Part shown: one piece after another, positions 44,131 through 55,189 of the stretch
Position numbering within the stretch: the stretch's first letter is position 1
How the letters are laid out: every line of letters begins with the position of its first letter
Source of the DNA: Cordylochernes scorpioides
Lineage: Eukaryota; Arthropoda; Arachnida; Pseudoscorpiones; Chernetidae
DNA: 64,000 nt
Direction: 5' to 3'
Assembly: GCA_030710605.1 (NCBI GenBank)
Contig: CP092872.1
Location: 4,722,715 to 4,786,714 of the forward strand
The notes under the pieces: generated by a model
Told to the model about the DNA's origin: nothing
The model's input: only the letters and a program-made list of their open reading frames with translations
Database searches by the model: none
Program-made: the position numbers and the translations under genes

Positions 44131-44466
44131 TAGGTTATTTAACATATCATAACAAAAAGATTGGTTTTATTTTATAAACGCTTTTACTATTCGTCGCCAG
44201 GTTCATTTTTGTTAACACCCTGCTTTCGCAGATAGGAGGTTTCGAATAACTTCCGCCCAGTATTATTAAAGTTATCTAATCTCTTCAAGCGCTTTCTATC
44301 TATATTTTTATCCTTATTTAATATTATTTAGTCATACTGATTTATATTTAAATATAAAAGCATATATTGGATCAAAATATCATTTAAGAATATTTTGATC
44401 CAATATATGCCTTTTTACTTAAATATTCATTTATGGATTGCTCTATTTTCAAATCCTATTTATATT
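44131..44466. other. Unassigned, with a family E inverted end
   Basis: 44360-44425 has GCATATATTGGATCAAAATA facing its mirror TATTTTGATCCAATATATGC, two family E ends joined head to head. Confidence 0.45.
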
Positions 44467-44467
44467 A

Positions 44468-44744
44468 CACCTATCCCCCTATTTACACGGTATATACGTT
44501 CCTGAGAAAAACGTGTAAATCGGGGGATAGGTGTATACAGAAATAAAAATAAAATGCATTGACAGGTTAAAATATGTAGTCAGCACATAAGCTCGGGATT
44601 CCTCGTGAGATGTGTACACAGCGCATGTGTTCAATCACAGTAGCATTTAGTATAGTGCGATAAAAACAAAACAAAAATTATTTGGAAAACCGTGTAAAAG
44701 CGAAAACATGTAAAACAAGTACCGTGTAAATCGGGGGATAGGTG
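44468..44744. mobile_element. TA-flanked MITE, 277 bp (family M2)
   Basis: TIRs CACCTATCCCCCTATTTACA and TGTAAATCGGGGGATAGGTG flanked by TA. A third copy of the right end (GTGTAAATCGGGGGATAGGT) lies inside at 44511-44533, giving a small hairpin at the left end. Confidence 0.8.
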
Positions 44745-44849
44745 TATATTAAAAGATACATATATGTTGTAAAAAGATTTTGTGATTTTAGAGTATTTTA
44801 TATAGATTTATTGATCATTTGCTTGATCCCGGAATTCATGAGCATGTGA

Positions 44850-45115
44850 CACTGCAGTCGTGGCAATAATTAAATAAAATTAGTTATCAAAAATAGCTTT
44901 AATTGAAATAAAGTAATATATAAAACATAATTTGATAAAAGTAATTCCTGGATTAAGGCGAAGAATAAAAAAAATGAAAAACTTATTTACATAATGTACA
45001 AAAGGTTTGAGCCGGCCATCGGGAAACAACAACAAAGAGTTTTTATTGGAGAAGCGTGACCTCTGGCGATCGATTTAACAGAGTATTTGAATCTATGAAA
45101 TATATATATTTTTTT
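44850..45115 (+). repeat. Dispersed repeat family F, copy 2
   Basis: GGTTTGAGCCGGCCATCGGG then AAACAACAACAAAGAGTTTT, as at 8000. Confidence 0.55.
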
Positions 45116-45393
45116 AATTAATATAACATATATATAATCGTATAAGGTTATTGTAATAAATTAGTTTCAATCTCAATCTTTTACTAATAATATTTATAAG
45201 TTTAAATGATATGAGAAGAGAAATATATTTCTTTATCACAATAGTGTCAGCTTTCAGACTTCTATTGCTCTTTCACAAACATTCTACGTTTAAAGATATG
45301 TTACCAGTTGAATAAATATTCAAATCCGAGGGATTATCTTTATAAAACAAGATATTATTGATAACCCCATATCATTTAACTTTGAATATTTAT
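45116..45393. other. AT-rich, nothing recognised
   Basis: No coding or repeat signal apart from TA-rich tracts. Confidence 0.3.
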
Positions 45394-45394
45394 A

Positions 45395-45623
45395 CACCCA
45401 TACCTCGCTTTGCGTCGGGGTAACGTTCCAAATAAAAACACGACGCAAATTGAAACGACGCAAAGTGAAAATATGTGAATGCGCAATCAAAAACAAAAGT
45501 GTTGCCATATTTTAGGAAAAAATTCAAAAAAATAATAATAAAGACTCGAATCCAAAACAACGCAACTTCGAAAATCTAACGACGCACAGTGAAAATCAGT
45601 AAAAATTAAGCAGCGACGCAACT
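45395..45623. mobile_element. MITE family M1, right end missing
   Basis: Left TIR CACCCATACCTCGCTTTGCG with TA; the interior matches 42401-42600. It stops at CAGCGACGCAACT without the right TIR. Confidence 0.75.
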
Positions 45624-45799
45624 CAAGTTTTAACCGAAGCATTATTCATACCGTATTTGAATTCCTAAATCAAAACCGATTAATTTAGTTATATTCAATA
45701 TCATTTATTAATAAGGTCTTTAAAATAACAAAAATATTTATTTATATTGAAGTTTCTATCAAATTTTATATAATATAAAACAGATACTAATATTCATAA
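45624..45799. other. AT-rich spacer before mariner
   Basis: Nothing seen. Confidence 0.3.
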
Positions 45800-45801
45800 T
45801 A

Positions 45802-47106
45802 CAAGGTATGTCCCATAAGTTCCCGGACTGGGTCCATAAAAAAATAAATAAATGAAAAATGTAAATAAATTTGACTGTTTATTATAGAAAAAATATCTGG
45901 GAACACGGTGGTACCAATATCGAGGCGGTACGTGCGCGTGCGCCAAAGTTATTATAATTTATTTAAAGGTTACACCTTGCGCTGCGGCGATTTTACGATG
46001 GAACAAAAATTGAAGCAGAGGATTTGCATAGATTTTTGCGTGAAACTTCAAATATCAGCAACCGAAACTTTTGAAATGCTTAATAAAGCATTCCCCAATG
46101 ACACCCCAAAGAGAACAACTGTTTTTAAATTACATTCTAGATTTAAAGCTGGCTGAATTTCTATTGAAGATGATCCTCGGCAAGAACGCCCAAAATGTGC
46201 AAAAAATCACCGATTTGATAAAAGAAAATCCTCGAACCACTTTGCTGGAGCTAGAGCAAGACACAGGCATCTCTAAAACAACGATTGGAAGGATCGTAAC
46301 CAAAGATTTGAAGCTCAAAAAGACTCCTGCAAAATTCATCCCAAGATTCCTCACTCATTAGTGTGGGCTGTGTCGGCTTGCAACCTGTGAGAACATGTTG
46401 GAAATGACATGAACGGATCCGGAATGGAAAGACAAGATAATCACAGGCGACGAGACATGGGTCTATGACTATGACCCTGAAACCAAGCGTCAATATGCCG
46501 AGTGGAGAGGTCAGGGTGAGCCTAGACCAAAAAAATCCAAGATATTGAAATCCAGAAACAAGGTTTTGCTGGTCGCTTTTTTTGGATAACAAGGGCATTG
46601 TTCATCACGAGTATCTTCCTGCAGGCCAAACAGTTATTAAGGAAATGTATTTGGACATTCTTCGCCATCTAAGGGAAGCGATTCGAAAAAAATGCCAGAA
46701 AAATGGCCTAATGGAGACTGGATCCTACACCATAACAATGCCCGCCCTCACACAGCGCACTTGGTGACGAGTTTTTTTGGCTAAAAACGGGACAGAAATC
46801 CTACCTCAACCACCCTATTTCCCAGACATCGCACCAAATGACTTTTTCCTGTTCCCCAAACTTAAAGCAGTTCTAAAAGGAAGACATTTTGACACCAGGG
46901 ATGACATAATAGAAAAATCGCTGTTGGCATTGAAGAGCATTCCAAAAGAGCTCTATAAAAACTGTTTCGACAATTTGGGGAAACGATGGCGCTGGTGCGT
47001 TGAAGCAAGGGGGGGTTACTTTAAAAAGTTTTAATAATTTTTTAAAAAAATATCTTACCTTTTTTTTTTTATGGACCCAGTCCGGGAACTTATGGGACAC
47101 ACCTTG
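45802..47106 (+). mobile_element. mariner element, 1.3 kb
   Basis: Terminal inverted repeats of ~37 bp (CAAGGTATGTCCCATAAGTT ... AACTTATGGGACACACCTTG) are flanked by TA at 45800-45801 and 47107-47108. The size and content are those of a full-length mariner carrying one transposase gene. Confidence 0.95.
45998..47034 (+). pseudogene. mariner transposase, inactivated
   Basis: From the ATG to the last codon the span corresponds to ~345 residues, the family's usual length. Seen: N-terminal helix-turn-helix (MEQKLKQRICIDFCVKL, ATETFEMLNKAF), a second HTH with ELEQDTGISKTTIGRIV, the PRFLT linker, first catalytic Asp in TGDETWVYDYDPETK (46449), second site HHNNARPH with Asn replacing Asp (46734), third Asp in PPYFPDIAPNDFFLFP (46840); spacing fits DD34D. 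Breaks: TGA at 46154, frameshift near 46190, stops near 46360 and 46410, frameshift near 46770. It cannot make active transposase. Confidence 0.92.
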
Positions 47107-47108
47107 TA

Positions 47109-48304
47109 TTATCAGATTGAGAACAACGAAAAACATTTTGTTGAAGGTGATCATCTTGAAATTTCTTGGAAGAAAATATGTGAATTGTTCAAGCTGTTAG
47201 AAGTTATGTATGCAAATTCCTTATTGTAAAAAGTATTCTTTTAATTAGATTTATTTGCATATCTGAAGAATGTAAATAGAATTTTTTTTCTTCAGTGAGT
47301 TGCTGGTGAAGTGTAGATGAGTGTGTAGCAATGTATAATAAATATTTTTGTAGGATAATAGGACTTATTGATTTTATAGAATATTTTCTTTAAAAAGGTA
47401 AGATAAAAAAATCTCTGCCCAACAACACATTTGACTATATAAAATATGAAATCTACAATTTTTAAAATTCTCCCCAATGGATAATTATTGAATTATACAT
47501 TCAAATAAATCCATTTATAAAGACGAAATAATATACTTTCAAATGTTTAAAGAATCTCTCAGAATACAAAGAAGAATTTAGGAACAAGAAATTTTATCCA
47601 ATTCTTAAAATATTTCTCTCTTTAAACTAAAACTTTTTCATAAATATAAAAAAAAAACTTTTCGTTTGTATTTCACTTTTTTGAATAAAAATGGAATTTC
47701 AAAAAAACTTGATTTTATTTATTAATAAACAATATTCAGTATATTTATATATTAATTTATAATCAAAAAAATATTTATTATTAAATTAATCAAAAGATTT
47801 ACTCTAATTTCCATCTACAAAATATATGCAGTATCAAAGTCAAAATGTGAAAAATATCAGACGATTACAAGGAAAAATGGAGACATTGACGAAAAGCCCT
47901 AACAAATTACAATTCCATTTAAAGGGATAAAGCTAGGCAATAAGCCATTTGAGGCCATCAATGTAGGACAACATGATGGACATACGCAATTAAATTAAAA
48001 TCAATTAGCGTACAATAATGTAATTAAAGTCATAAATAAGTGGAGAGTTATGGAGGGAAAAACTTCCATCTGGGCTATTGACCAGAATCGACCAGAAAGG
48101 GTTCACGCCTTTTTCCAGGCTTCCCATCAGCCGTTTAGCCATTATGCTTTTGATATATTTAGGTTATAAAGCTTCATTTAGGATATTTTATATAAAATAT
48201 TATTTATTAGCAACAAATATAATTTACATTTCAATATATAGATATGCAGCAAACATATATACATGTTATATAAAAAATATGTTTTTCAAATATATTTCAT
48301 AGAT
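47109..48304. other. AT-rich non-coding stretch
   Basis: No gene, RNA or repeat end is recognised. ORFs are short and Ile/Lys/Phe rich. Confidence 0.4.
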
Positions 48305-48850
48305 AAAATACTCTACTAAATCGACCACCAGAGGTCGCCGTTTTCACTATATAAACTCATTGTTGTTGTTTCCCGAAAATATTCTAGCCAGACTCCTGAT
48401 CGCTGATGATCGCCTATTTTTGAAGCCTTGGGTGCTTTGGAGCTCTAGGTGTGTTTGGCGCTTCCTTGGTTCCCTCGCAAGCGGCGCGCTGTTACCAGAT
48501 GCAGCGGGCTGTTCGCATGTGTTGTCCCTGTGTACAATTGTGCCTTAAAATGCTTCCAGAATAGCATGTAGAAGGCGGATTAATTGGTACGTTGTTGTTT
48601 CCCGATGGTCGGCTCAAATCTTTTGTGCATTATGTAAATAAGTTTTTCATTTTTTAGAACTTACGCCTTAAGCCAGGCAGTACTTTTATCAAATTATGTT
48701 TATGTATATTCCTTAGCTCTCAATTAAAGAAATTTCTGATCAAAACCATTTTATTATTATATTTTCAAGATTTTAACCACGACTGCACATTACCATAATC
48801 TTCAACACATGATCAAAATTCAACAGAAATCTCATTCTTAAATATAATAT
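48305..48850 (-). repeat. Dispersed repeat family F, copy 3, interrupted
   Basis: The reverse copy of 7770-8110 (GTTTCCCGATGGTCGGCTCA, CTTACGCCTTAAGCCAGGCA) is split by a 215-bp GC-rich insertion (48376-48590). Confidence 0.6.
48376..48590. other. GC-rich insert with 15-bp target duplication
   Basis: The insert is bounded by GTTGTTGTTTCCCGA on both sides, where uninterrupted family F copies have a single one. The insert (contains GCTCTAGGTGTGTTTGGCGC and GCAAGCGGCGCGCTGTTACC) has no tail, no inverted ends and no recognisable protein. Confidence 0.6.
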
Positions 48851-48955
48851 AAATTTTCTTATTATTCTCATTTTTCTTTTTATAACAATAGAATATTCAA
48901 AAAGAGAAGCAGAAAATCTTTATTAAATGTAATATATATATATATATATATATGT

Positions 48956-49262
48956 CATAATATATTCTCTTCCGGGATGAATAAAACAAACCAACAGCCA
49001 ACGAGAGAGAGATGGGTAGCTAAAGCGAGACACTTTAGACAACTAACTTACGACCATTTTTGGCCACATTCCTGAGGGGGGGGGCGTCACCACCTGGCGA
49101 CTAACCTGGTTAGCCCCCCGGTTGTGTACACAGGGAAAACAGTCGTTCAGCTGATAACGTCTCGCTCGCTCTCTCTCGGCTGGCTGCCTGGATGATTGCT
49201 CTAACAACTCGTCGTGTGATTATTTCTCTCCTCACCACATTTACCACTATATTGCCACATAT
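48956..49262. repeat. Dispersed repeat family J, copy 2
   Basis: GTCATAATATATTCTCTTCC ... TATATTGCCACATATATA, with a GC-rich middle that differs from copy 1 in 49070-49200. (TA)n lies at both ends. Confidence 0.6.
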
Positions 49263-49559
49263 ATATATATATATATATAAAGGTTCAAAAATCAATTAAA
49301 AATTTAACAATAAGCATATTTTTATTGTAAAAAATCACGATATTTCGAGTAACGACGTTCTTATACCGTTTTAACAATGTCAAGTGGAGAAAAACAAACT
49401 GTTTGTAAAAAGCAAATGTTCAACTGTACACGTGCGGGCGTGCTTAACCAAATCAAAACTTTAAAATACTTTTAAAACATTAAATTATCCCACACACACA
49501 CACACAGTATTGGTTTAATTGAATAATTCTCTAATATCTAGAATTATTTCATTCTAAAA
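49263..49559. other. AT-rich with one hammerhead-flavoured block
   Basis: 49325-49385 (minus strand: UUGACAU ... CUCGAAAUAUCGUGA) has GAAA-AUAU-C and a CAC/GUG closing pair like family E, but the core deviates at two or more essential positions. Confidence 0.35.
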
Positions 49560-49790
49560 TATTCCTTCAAACTTTTAAAATATTTTTATATGAAAAATAG
49601 ACACTTCGGCCAGTTGGAGTTTTTTTTATTTTCTCAGCGTTTCGACAAAATCTTTGTAACATCTCCTGACAAAGACAAAATATTTTTGTCGAAACGTTGA
49701 GAAAATAAAAAACTCCAACTGGCCGAAGTGTCTATTTTTTATATAAATATGAATGCCAGCCAGGCAGCCTCTATCTTTTTTAAATCTGTA
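49560..49790. mobile_element. Family D element, palindromic
   Basis: ACACTTCGGCCAGTTGGAGT on the left is mirrored by ACTCCAACTGGCCGAAGTGT on the right around 49670. It ends GCCAGGCAGCCTCTATC as at 29185. The ribozyme block is 49661-49703. Confidence 0.6.
49661..49703 (+). ncRNA. Hammerhead-like motif, family D
   Basis: Stem I AUCUC with GAGA(A); core CUGACAA (G8 changed to A); stem II AGACAAAA...UUUUUGUC; GAAA; minimal stem III ACGU; U17. It is one essential core base away from consensus; a neighbouring copy (28970-28985) keeps CUGACGA. Confidence 0.5.
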
Positions 49791-50319
49791 AATTGCTTTT
49801 CTCGAATACACACAATACTTTATAATTTGATTTCATTTAACTTAATTTGCACACCAACCCTTTGTACATATATCAATATGTATTGATATATATTTTTTAT
49901 CTTTTCTTCTAACTAACTTGCATACTGATTCTGTACATATTTAAAATACCTTTGATTTCTTTTCTTTCAAAATTTTTGTTTATCTTTAAAGTGCAAGTGT
50001 CTCTTAGGGGCACATAGCGCTCTAAGTCGAAATAAAGAAATTATCCCACGAATTCGAGTAAAATAATGTAAACAAGATGATGATGATAAGTTTATATTTA
50101 CAGACAATATTTAATTATAATATGATTATAGAATTTTATAATCAAATATATTATAATACTTAGCTATAATTCTAATGCATTTCTCTTCATTTCAGTAATG
50201 TTTATAGCTAAGAGAATCTATATTTTGTGGCAAAACTATTTAAATGAATTTTGAGTGATCAAGATATGCTTATTTCTTTATAATTATAAGTTTGTGAGAA
50301 GATATTAAGAATAAATAAT
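49791..50319. other. Repeat family K and AT-rich sequence
   Basis: 49790-50045 matches 34250-34560, ending AGGGGCACATAGCGCTCTAA and GTCGAAATAAAGAAATTA. The remainder is AT-rich with no gene. Confidence 0.4.
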
Positions 50320-50645
50320 AAAAAAGGTCAGGTGTTGATATCGATATCAAAAAAGGCATATCCTTACCACACCATTAGTTTATTTTTATATTTTTCACCA
50401 TGTTCCATGTATTTAGGTAAGTTTGGCCTTAAATACCCCCATTTTCTTGATTTCTCAAAAAGCCTTTGGGACCGAAATATGTTTAGTCGTAGAGTAATAG
50501 CCTACAACACGTTGACGAGGGCCAACAGCCCGAAACGCGTTCGTGGATGGCATTTTTATATTTACTAAGAAATTGGGTTAGCCAAATATCAGGGAACAGG
50601 TTTAGTTGATTTCTGTTCCACTAGATGGCGTTCTGCCAATTGAAT
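50320..50645 (+). mobile_element. Family B hammerhead element
   Basis: AAAGGTCAGGTGTTGATATC start, a ribozyme block at 50508-50545, then GTTAGCCAAATATCAGGGAA and TTCCACTAGATGGCGTTCTG. It is the plus-strand form of 11245-11560. Confidence 0.6.
50508..50545 (+). ncRNA. Type I hammerhead motif, family B, C3 changed
   Basis: Stem I CACG/CGUG, core UUGACGA (C3 to U), stem II GGGC-CAACA-GCCC, GAAA, palindromic ACGCGU, U17. Stems are intact but the C3 change should abolish cleavage. Confidence 0.6.
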
Positions 50646-51517
50646 TTTCAACATTTAGAATGAAACAATACCTATCCTATAAGAGAATTTATAAATGGTA
50701 ATTCTGGTATAGAATATAATCTTAATATTTTATAAATTACAAATATTGTTAGACACCGCAACTATTTTTCTATTTACAATAATTAAAAGAAGCTTTCAAG
50801 AAAGCCCTTCGTCAACTAACTAGAACGTATAAACAAGGGAATAGAAAGAGATTATATAGCATTTTAAAAGAGATCTATATGTTAATATAGGACATATAAT
50901 AATTTAAGAATTTACATAATTGAATAAATTTGAATAATTAACTATAAACAGGTTAATTAATTCAGTAATGAGAAAAAATGTAGATAGTGAATCCCATTAT
51001 ATAAATTAAACTATATCTTAAATATGGATAAACATTCTTTTATATGGTGGACTGCACCAATAGAGAGTTTAAGGTTAATAAAATGGTGCGTATATAATCC
51101 CTAGCTGTTGGTGAAGACTTAAGATAGTGTCCACGGCTCATCAGCTCCTCGTAAAAACACTTCAGCTCCAACGGCTGAGCCAGACTGTCCATTAGGGACA
51201 TCCCTGCTAGAACTTTACGACCAATAAAGAGACAAAATGAAGAACTTTATGCTGATAATAATTTGAGCGACAGTTCAATGTTGCGGAGACGTCATCAAGT
51301 GTCCATAGTTTCTTTCTCTCTTTAAATTTCTCCTCTTTATCACCCTGGGCTGGGAGATGTCATAAAACTCCGTTACTTGTCACCAATAAATTCTTGTGAA
51401 GTGGAGCTTCTCTATGTTATAATTGGGATTTGATGATGGGGATTTTGACTTCAGTTCTTATTGATTTCTTTATGGTTAGAGCTTCAGAGATAGAGTAGAG
51501 TTTGAAAACATATACAC
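50646..51517. other. Unassigned AT-rich stretch
   Basis: No gene or repeat end is recognised; 51080-51400 is somewhat less AT-rich. Confidence 0.35.
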
Positions 51518-51842
51518 GGATGTACGAAACTTAAAGAAGTTGTACTCTTTAGCATGTATATCGGGATAAAGATAACTCTGAAAGATATTACAGTGACCTT
51601 TATTGAAGACACACGGGATAACCAATATACACTCATGGAGGAAGTTGTACCTTTTAGCATGTATATTGGGATTCAGACAATAACTCTGAAAGATATTACA
51701 GTGACCTTTATTGAAGACACACGAGATAACCAATATACACTCATGGAGGAAGTTGTACCTTTTAGCATGTATATTGGGGTTCAGACAATAACTCTGAAAT
51801 ATATTACAGTGACCTTTATTGAAGACACACGAGATAACCAAG
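51518..51842 (+). repeat. Family G tandem repeat, three units
   Basis: Units TTTAGCATGTATATTGGGAT, TTACAGTGACCTTTATTGAA, GACACACGAGATAACC with period ~109 bp; slightly shorter than at 36743 because the ACAAAACTTAAGG part is missing. Confidence 0.78.
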
Positions 51843-52734
51843 TTTGAACAGCCTTTGTCTCTTTAAAAACAGAAGACCAGCGATATTCAAAATATGAAAA
51901 TTCCTCAAATATTGTCCATGATTGTACATAGGTTTCAGATAATATTCCGAATATTATGTTAAAATGACAATTTTTCGGAAATGTCTTCTCAATAAATCGT
52001 GACGAACTTCCATATTTGTCGATGGGATATTCTCGAAAGGTTCGTTTTTGAAGCATAAATAAATAATAAACTATAAAAAAAATCATATTTTCCGTCTAAA
52101 TAAACGCAAAACCTATACGTTGTTTTCCATCCTTCTCTGTAAACTGAAAGATTCTCTCAGGGCAAGCCACAAATACCAGCTAGAGGCAGATTCCCAACAA
52201 TCATTGTTCTGGCTAAATGACCCTCTTTAGACTTTTCTCTTCATAAATCATAATTCTCCCGACAAATTTCCCATTGATATTACTTCCAATTCTATCATTT
52301 AAACACCTCTTTGACAAATTCGGAAAGATATGTATGTTGTACGTCTTTTCGAAGCTAGTAACCTGATAAAACGCGATCACATGGAAGCTTGCCTCCCAAT
52401 TTCAAATAAACTCTGCGAATAAAATTATTTTAATATTTATTCAATTCAATTATAATTTTATTTGCATCTATATTTCAAGTTTACAAATTCGGAAGGTTTC
52501 ATGAATTCCATGTCAATCTCATGAAATCAAAACCCGCCTTGGAACGAACAAGGTCATTATCACTAAATCCCTAGGTGAGCGTTGAGAATTTTCTAAAGTT
52601 TCTGTTGTGGCTTTTTTACCGACCTGAATCAGTTTACAGAAAATGTTTAGAAATGACGATTTTTTTTTTCTTTTTGAAAATAGAAGTAATCTTTCACTTT
52701 ACAGATCAATATTCTACAAAAAGAAATATTCATT
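51843..52734. other. Unassigned stretch
   Basis: No coding signal; nothing recognised. Confidence 0.35.
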
Positions 52735-52955
52735 TTCTTTTGCTTATCCTTAATACACGTGGTACAGGCCATGATAATCATGGTAGGTAGAAGTAGGCGA
52801 CTGCTTTTACTGTAAGTGCACCACATATCTACACATGTGAAAAGCAGTTGGACTTTGCATTTACAAATGTGCCAGAGCCCCGTTTGGTTACATGCACTCG
52901 CTGGTGGGGTCTGACTTTTGCAAGAATTAGGGGCCATTGAAGCATTTATATTCAT
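52735..52955 (-). mobile_element. SINE family S body
   Basis: GTGGTACAGGCCATGATAAT, AGGCGACTGCTTTTACTGTA, CACATGTGAAAAGCAGTTGG, GCACTCGCTGGTGGGGTCTG, mirroring 43900-44110. The tRNA-like head is absent. Confidence 0.7.
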
Positions 52956-53084
52956 ATTAAAATATTCATCCAAATAAGAAATTCTGCAAAAATGATTTTT
53001 AAATTAAAGAATATAATCGTTATAACATACCTAAATATGAGGAAAGGTTATGTACAGGATTTTCTTATAAAAAATCATTTATTA

Positions 53085-53475
53085 ACACAAAGCAATAACG
53101 CGCCATCTATACATATAAAATAAAAGGCTTTAAAAGCGCGAATGTTTCTTTTGTACATAAAACGAACTTCTACTGTCCTTACTGCGATGAAAAAATATAT
53201 TGGGAGGGCTTGGCTCATCAGTGGTGAACCCTCCCAGCGGTTTCGCCAATTTAATCCACCAGACCGCTTCTCAGAGCTTTAATACTGTATTGGATCATTC
53301 TGCTTTTATATGCAACACTGAAGGATGGAATCTTAGAAATGGTTTTCAAGTAAACAAGTTTTCAAGTGAGCCAAGCCCTCCCAATATATTTTTTCATCGC
53401 AGTAAGGACAGTAGAAGTTCGTTTTATGTATAAAAGAAACATTCGCGCTTTTAAATCCTTTTACAAATCATTTAT
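53085..53475 (-). mobile_element. Family A alpha element, inverted-arm copy
   Basis: AACGCGCCATCTATAC start; arms GCGCGAATGTTTCTTTTGTA ... TAAAAGAAACATTCGCGCTT; motif at 53202-53268. The right arm also repeats TGAGCCAAGCCCTCCC, so the second half of a ribozyme is present in inverted orientation at 53367-53383. Confidence 0.7.
53202..53268 (-). ncRNA. Reverse-order hammerhead motif, family A (second perfect copy)
   Basis: It is identical in all paired and core positions to 7305-7371: AGCGGU 53263-53268, C17 53262, UGGUG 53257-53261, CCCUCCC 53202-53208, all read on the minus strand. Two copies 46 kb apart and on opposite strands keep the complete set. Confidence 0.75.
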
Positions 53476-54174
53476 ATAAAGAAAAAAAAGGCATTTACTG
53501 ATCGTGCAACTAAAGGTTACTGTTGGCTAACGCCATCTAGCGGAATAAATATCAACTAAACGTTGAATTTTAATTATTCCAGAATTGACCAAACACGGTT
53601 ATTTGATTATTCACGAAAAGCTAACCAAGTACGCGTTTCGTGTTCAGGAAATTCCTTTTTTATTAATTTATCCACCTGATCCAAGTACAAATTCACTTTT
53701 TTATTGTTTTTCATAAATCATTTAGAGTTTTGTGGTGTTTTGCATAACAATAGTTATGTTTAGATAAATTGTCGAGATATGCAAATATGGTTTTGCATAG
53801 TGTTTGTTTGTGTTACTATGTTAATTATTTTTATGTATATATATATATATATATCATTAAATTGTAAATAGTTCATTCAGTCATATTAGTGTTTATGAGG
53901 CAATAAAGGTATTATCTCTCACTTAATGGATCTCGGTGACCTGGAGTAGTTGTAGAGACACAACAAGTTTTTATAAGGATTAAAACCTAAAATGTCTATA
54001 TGGCTTTTTAATAAATTATTTGCGGAAGTGTAAGGTTCAATGACTTATATTTGAATATTCCTACATACTATCCATAGAGTATATGAATCAATTGAATATC
54101 TTTTCTCAAAGAAAATTTCTCAAAATATCATAAAATATATTAATTACAATTAATACAGAGAGCAATAACGTACC
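53476..54174. other. B2 fragment and AT-rich sequence
   Basis: 53485-53680 is a family B2 piece (AACGCCATCTAGCGGAATAA, ACGCGTTTCGTG) with the ribozyme core deleted. The rest has no recognised feature. Confidence 0.45.
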
Positions 54175-54385
54175 TTCTATATATAACAAATGATATTGGA
54201 TCATTCCAATACAGTATTAGAGCTCTAGGAGAAACGGTCTGGTAGATTAAATTGGCGAAACCTCTGGGAGGGTTCACCACTGATGATCCAAGCCCTTCCA
54301 ATATTTTTTCATCGCAGTGAGGACAGTAGAAGTTTGATTTATTTGTGAAAAGAAACATTCATGTCTTAATGTTTGCATTTGTTAT
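54175..54385 (+). mobile_element. Family A alpha, decayed motif
   Basis: Motif at 54233-54299: AACGGU, C, UGGUA, UUGGC, GAAA, CCUCU, GGGAGGG, CACCA, CUGAUGA, UCCAA, CCCUUCC. Stem III and the 10.1-11.1 pair are broken, while the three core strings are intact. Confidence 0.6.
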
Positions 54386-55189
54386 ATATTAATTACAATA
54401 TATTTAATATCAAATTATATACCATATATATCAACATTGTATCTATTTTTCTCCACAAATTTTTATTATTATTTAATAATTGAATTAAAATGTTTATATT
54501 TGTGTAACCTTTTTGAGATATTTTCTATTTGATTACAATATAAAAAATATATTTTTATCTTGTTTGTTGTTTTTAGAATATAAATTGTAAATAAAATTAT
54601 AAATTATTGAAGATTCAAGTATATTTTTTATAATTCGATTGTTAATTTAATATGATAAAATATCTCTAAAATATAATAATAGAAAGTATGTAAATATTTG
54701 AACTATAAATAGAAATATTCTGAATATTCAAAAAACATATTGCATTCTAGTTAGAGGTATGGGTAAAAACAAGACAAAAAAATGTTAAACTACTTCAGAA
54801 AAGAAAAACGTAAAGAAAAAAAATTCCCCTAGCAAGATCTATTTTAAAATGACTCATCTTTTGGGAAAGGAACCTTTCAATTTATCAAGAACTCCATGCT
54901 AAGGTGTTATTACTGGGGAAAAAAAGGTTGCTCAGAGGTTAATTGTCATTTCCTTCAAGGTGGGAACCTACCAGATGCACGAACGGCAAAACGCCTCCCC
55001 AGGAAAAAAAAAATATCGAGGGGTGAAAAATTACTGCAGGAATTTTGTTTTTAACTTTGCAGTTTTTATCTTTGGTAAAAAATATTGGAAGATAAGATTC
55101 CGGATTACCTGAGGGTTAGAGAAACTTATACCGTGTCATATGATCTATCTATATGGTGGGAGAAATAACCTAGAACACAATTACAAGGT
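54386..55189. other. AT-rich stretch
   Basis: Nothing recognised; long A/T tracts. Confidence 0.35.

Noticed and set aside
49325..49385. Hammerhead near 49.35 kb (UUGACAU ... CGAAAUAUCGUG)
   Set aside because: The core departs at several essential positions and stem II is irregular; kept only as a note in the feature list.
51476..51847. ORFs on both strands over 51.5-51.8 kb
   Set aside because: They arise from the family G tandem units.
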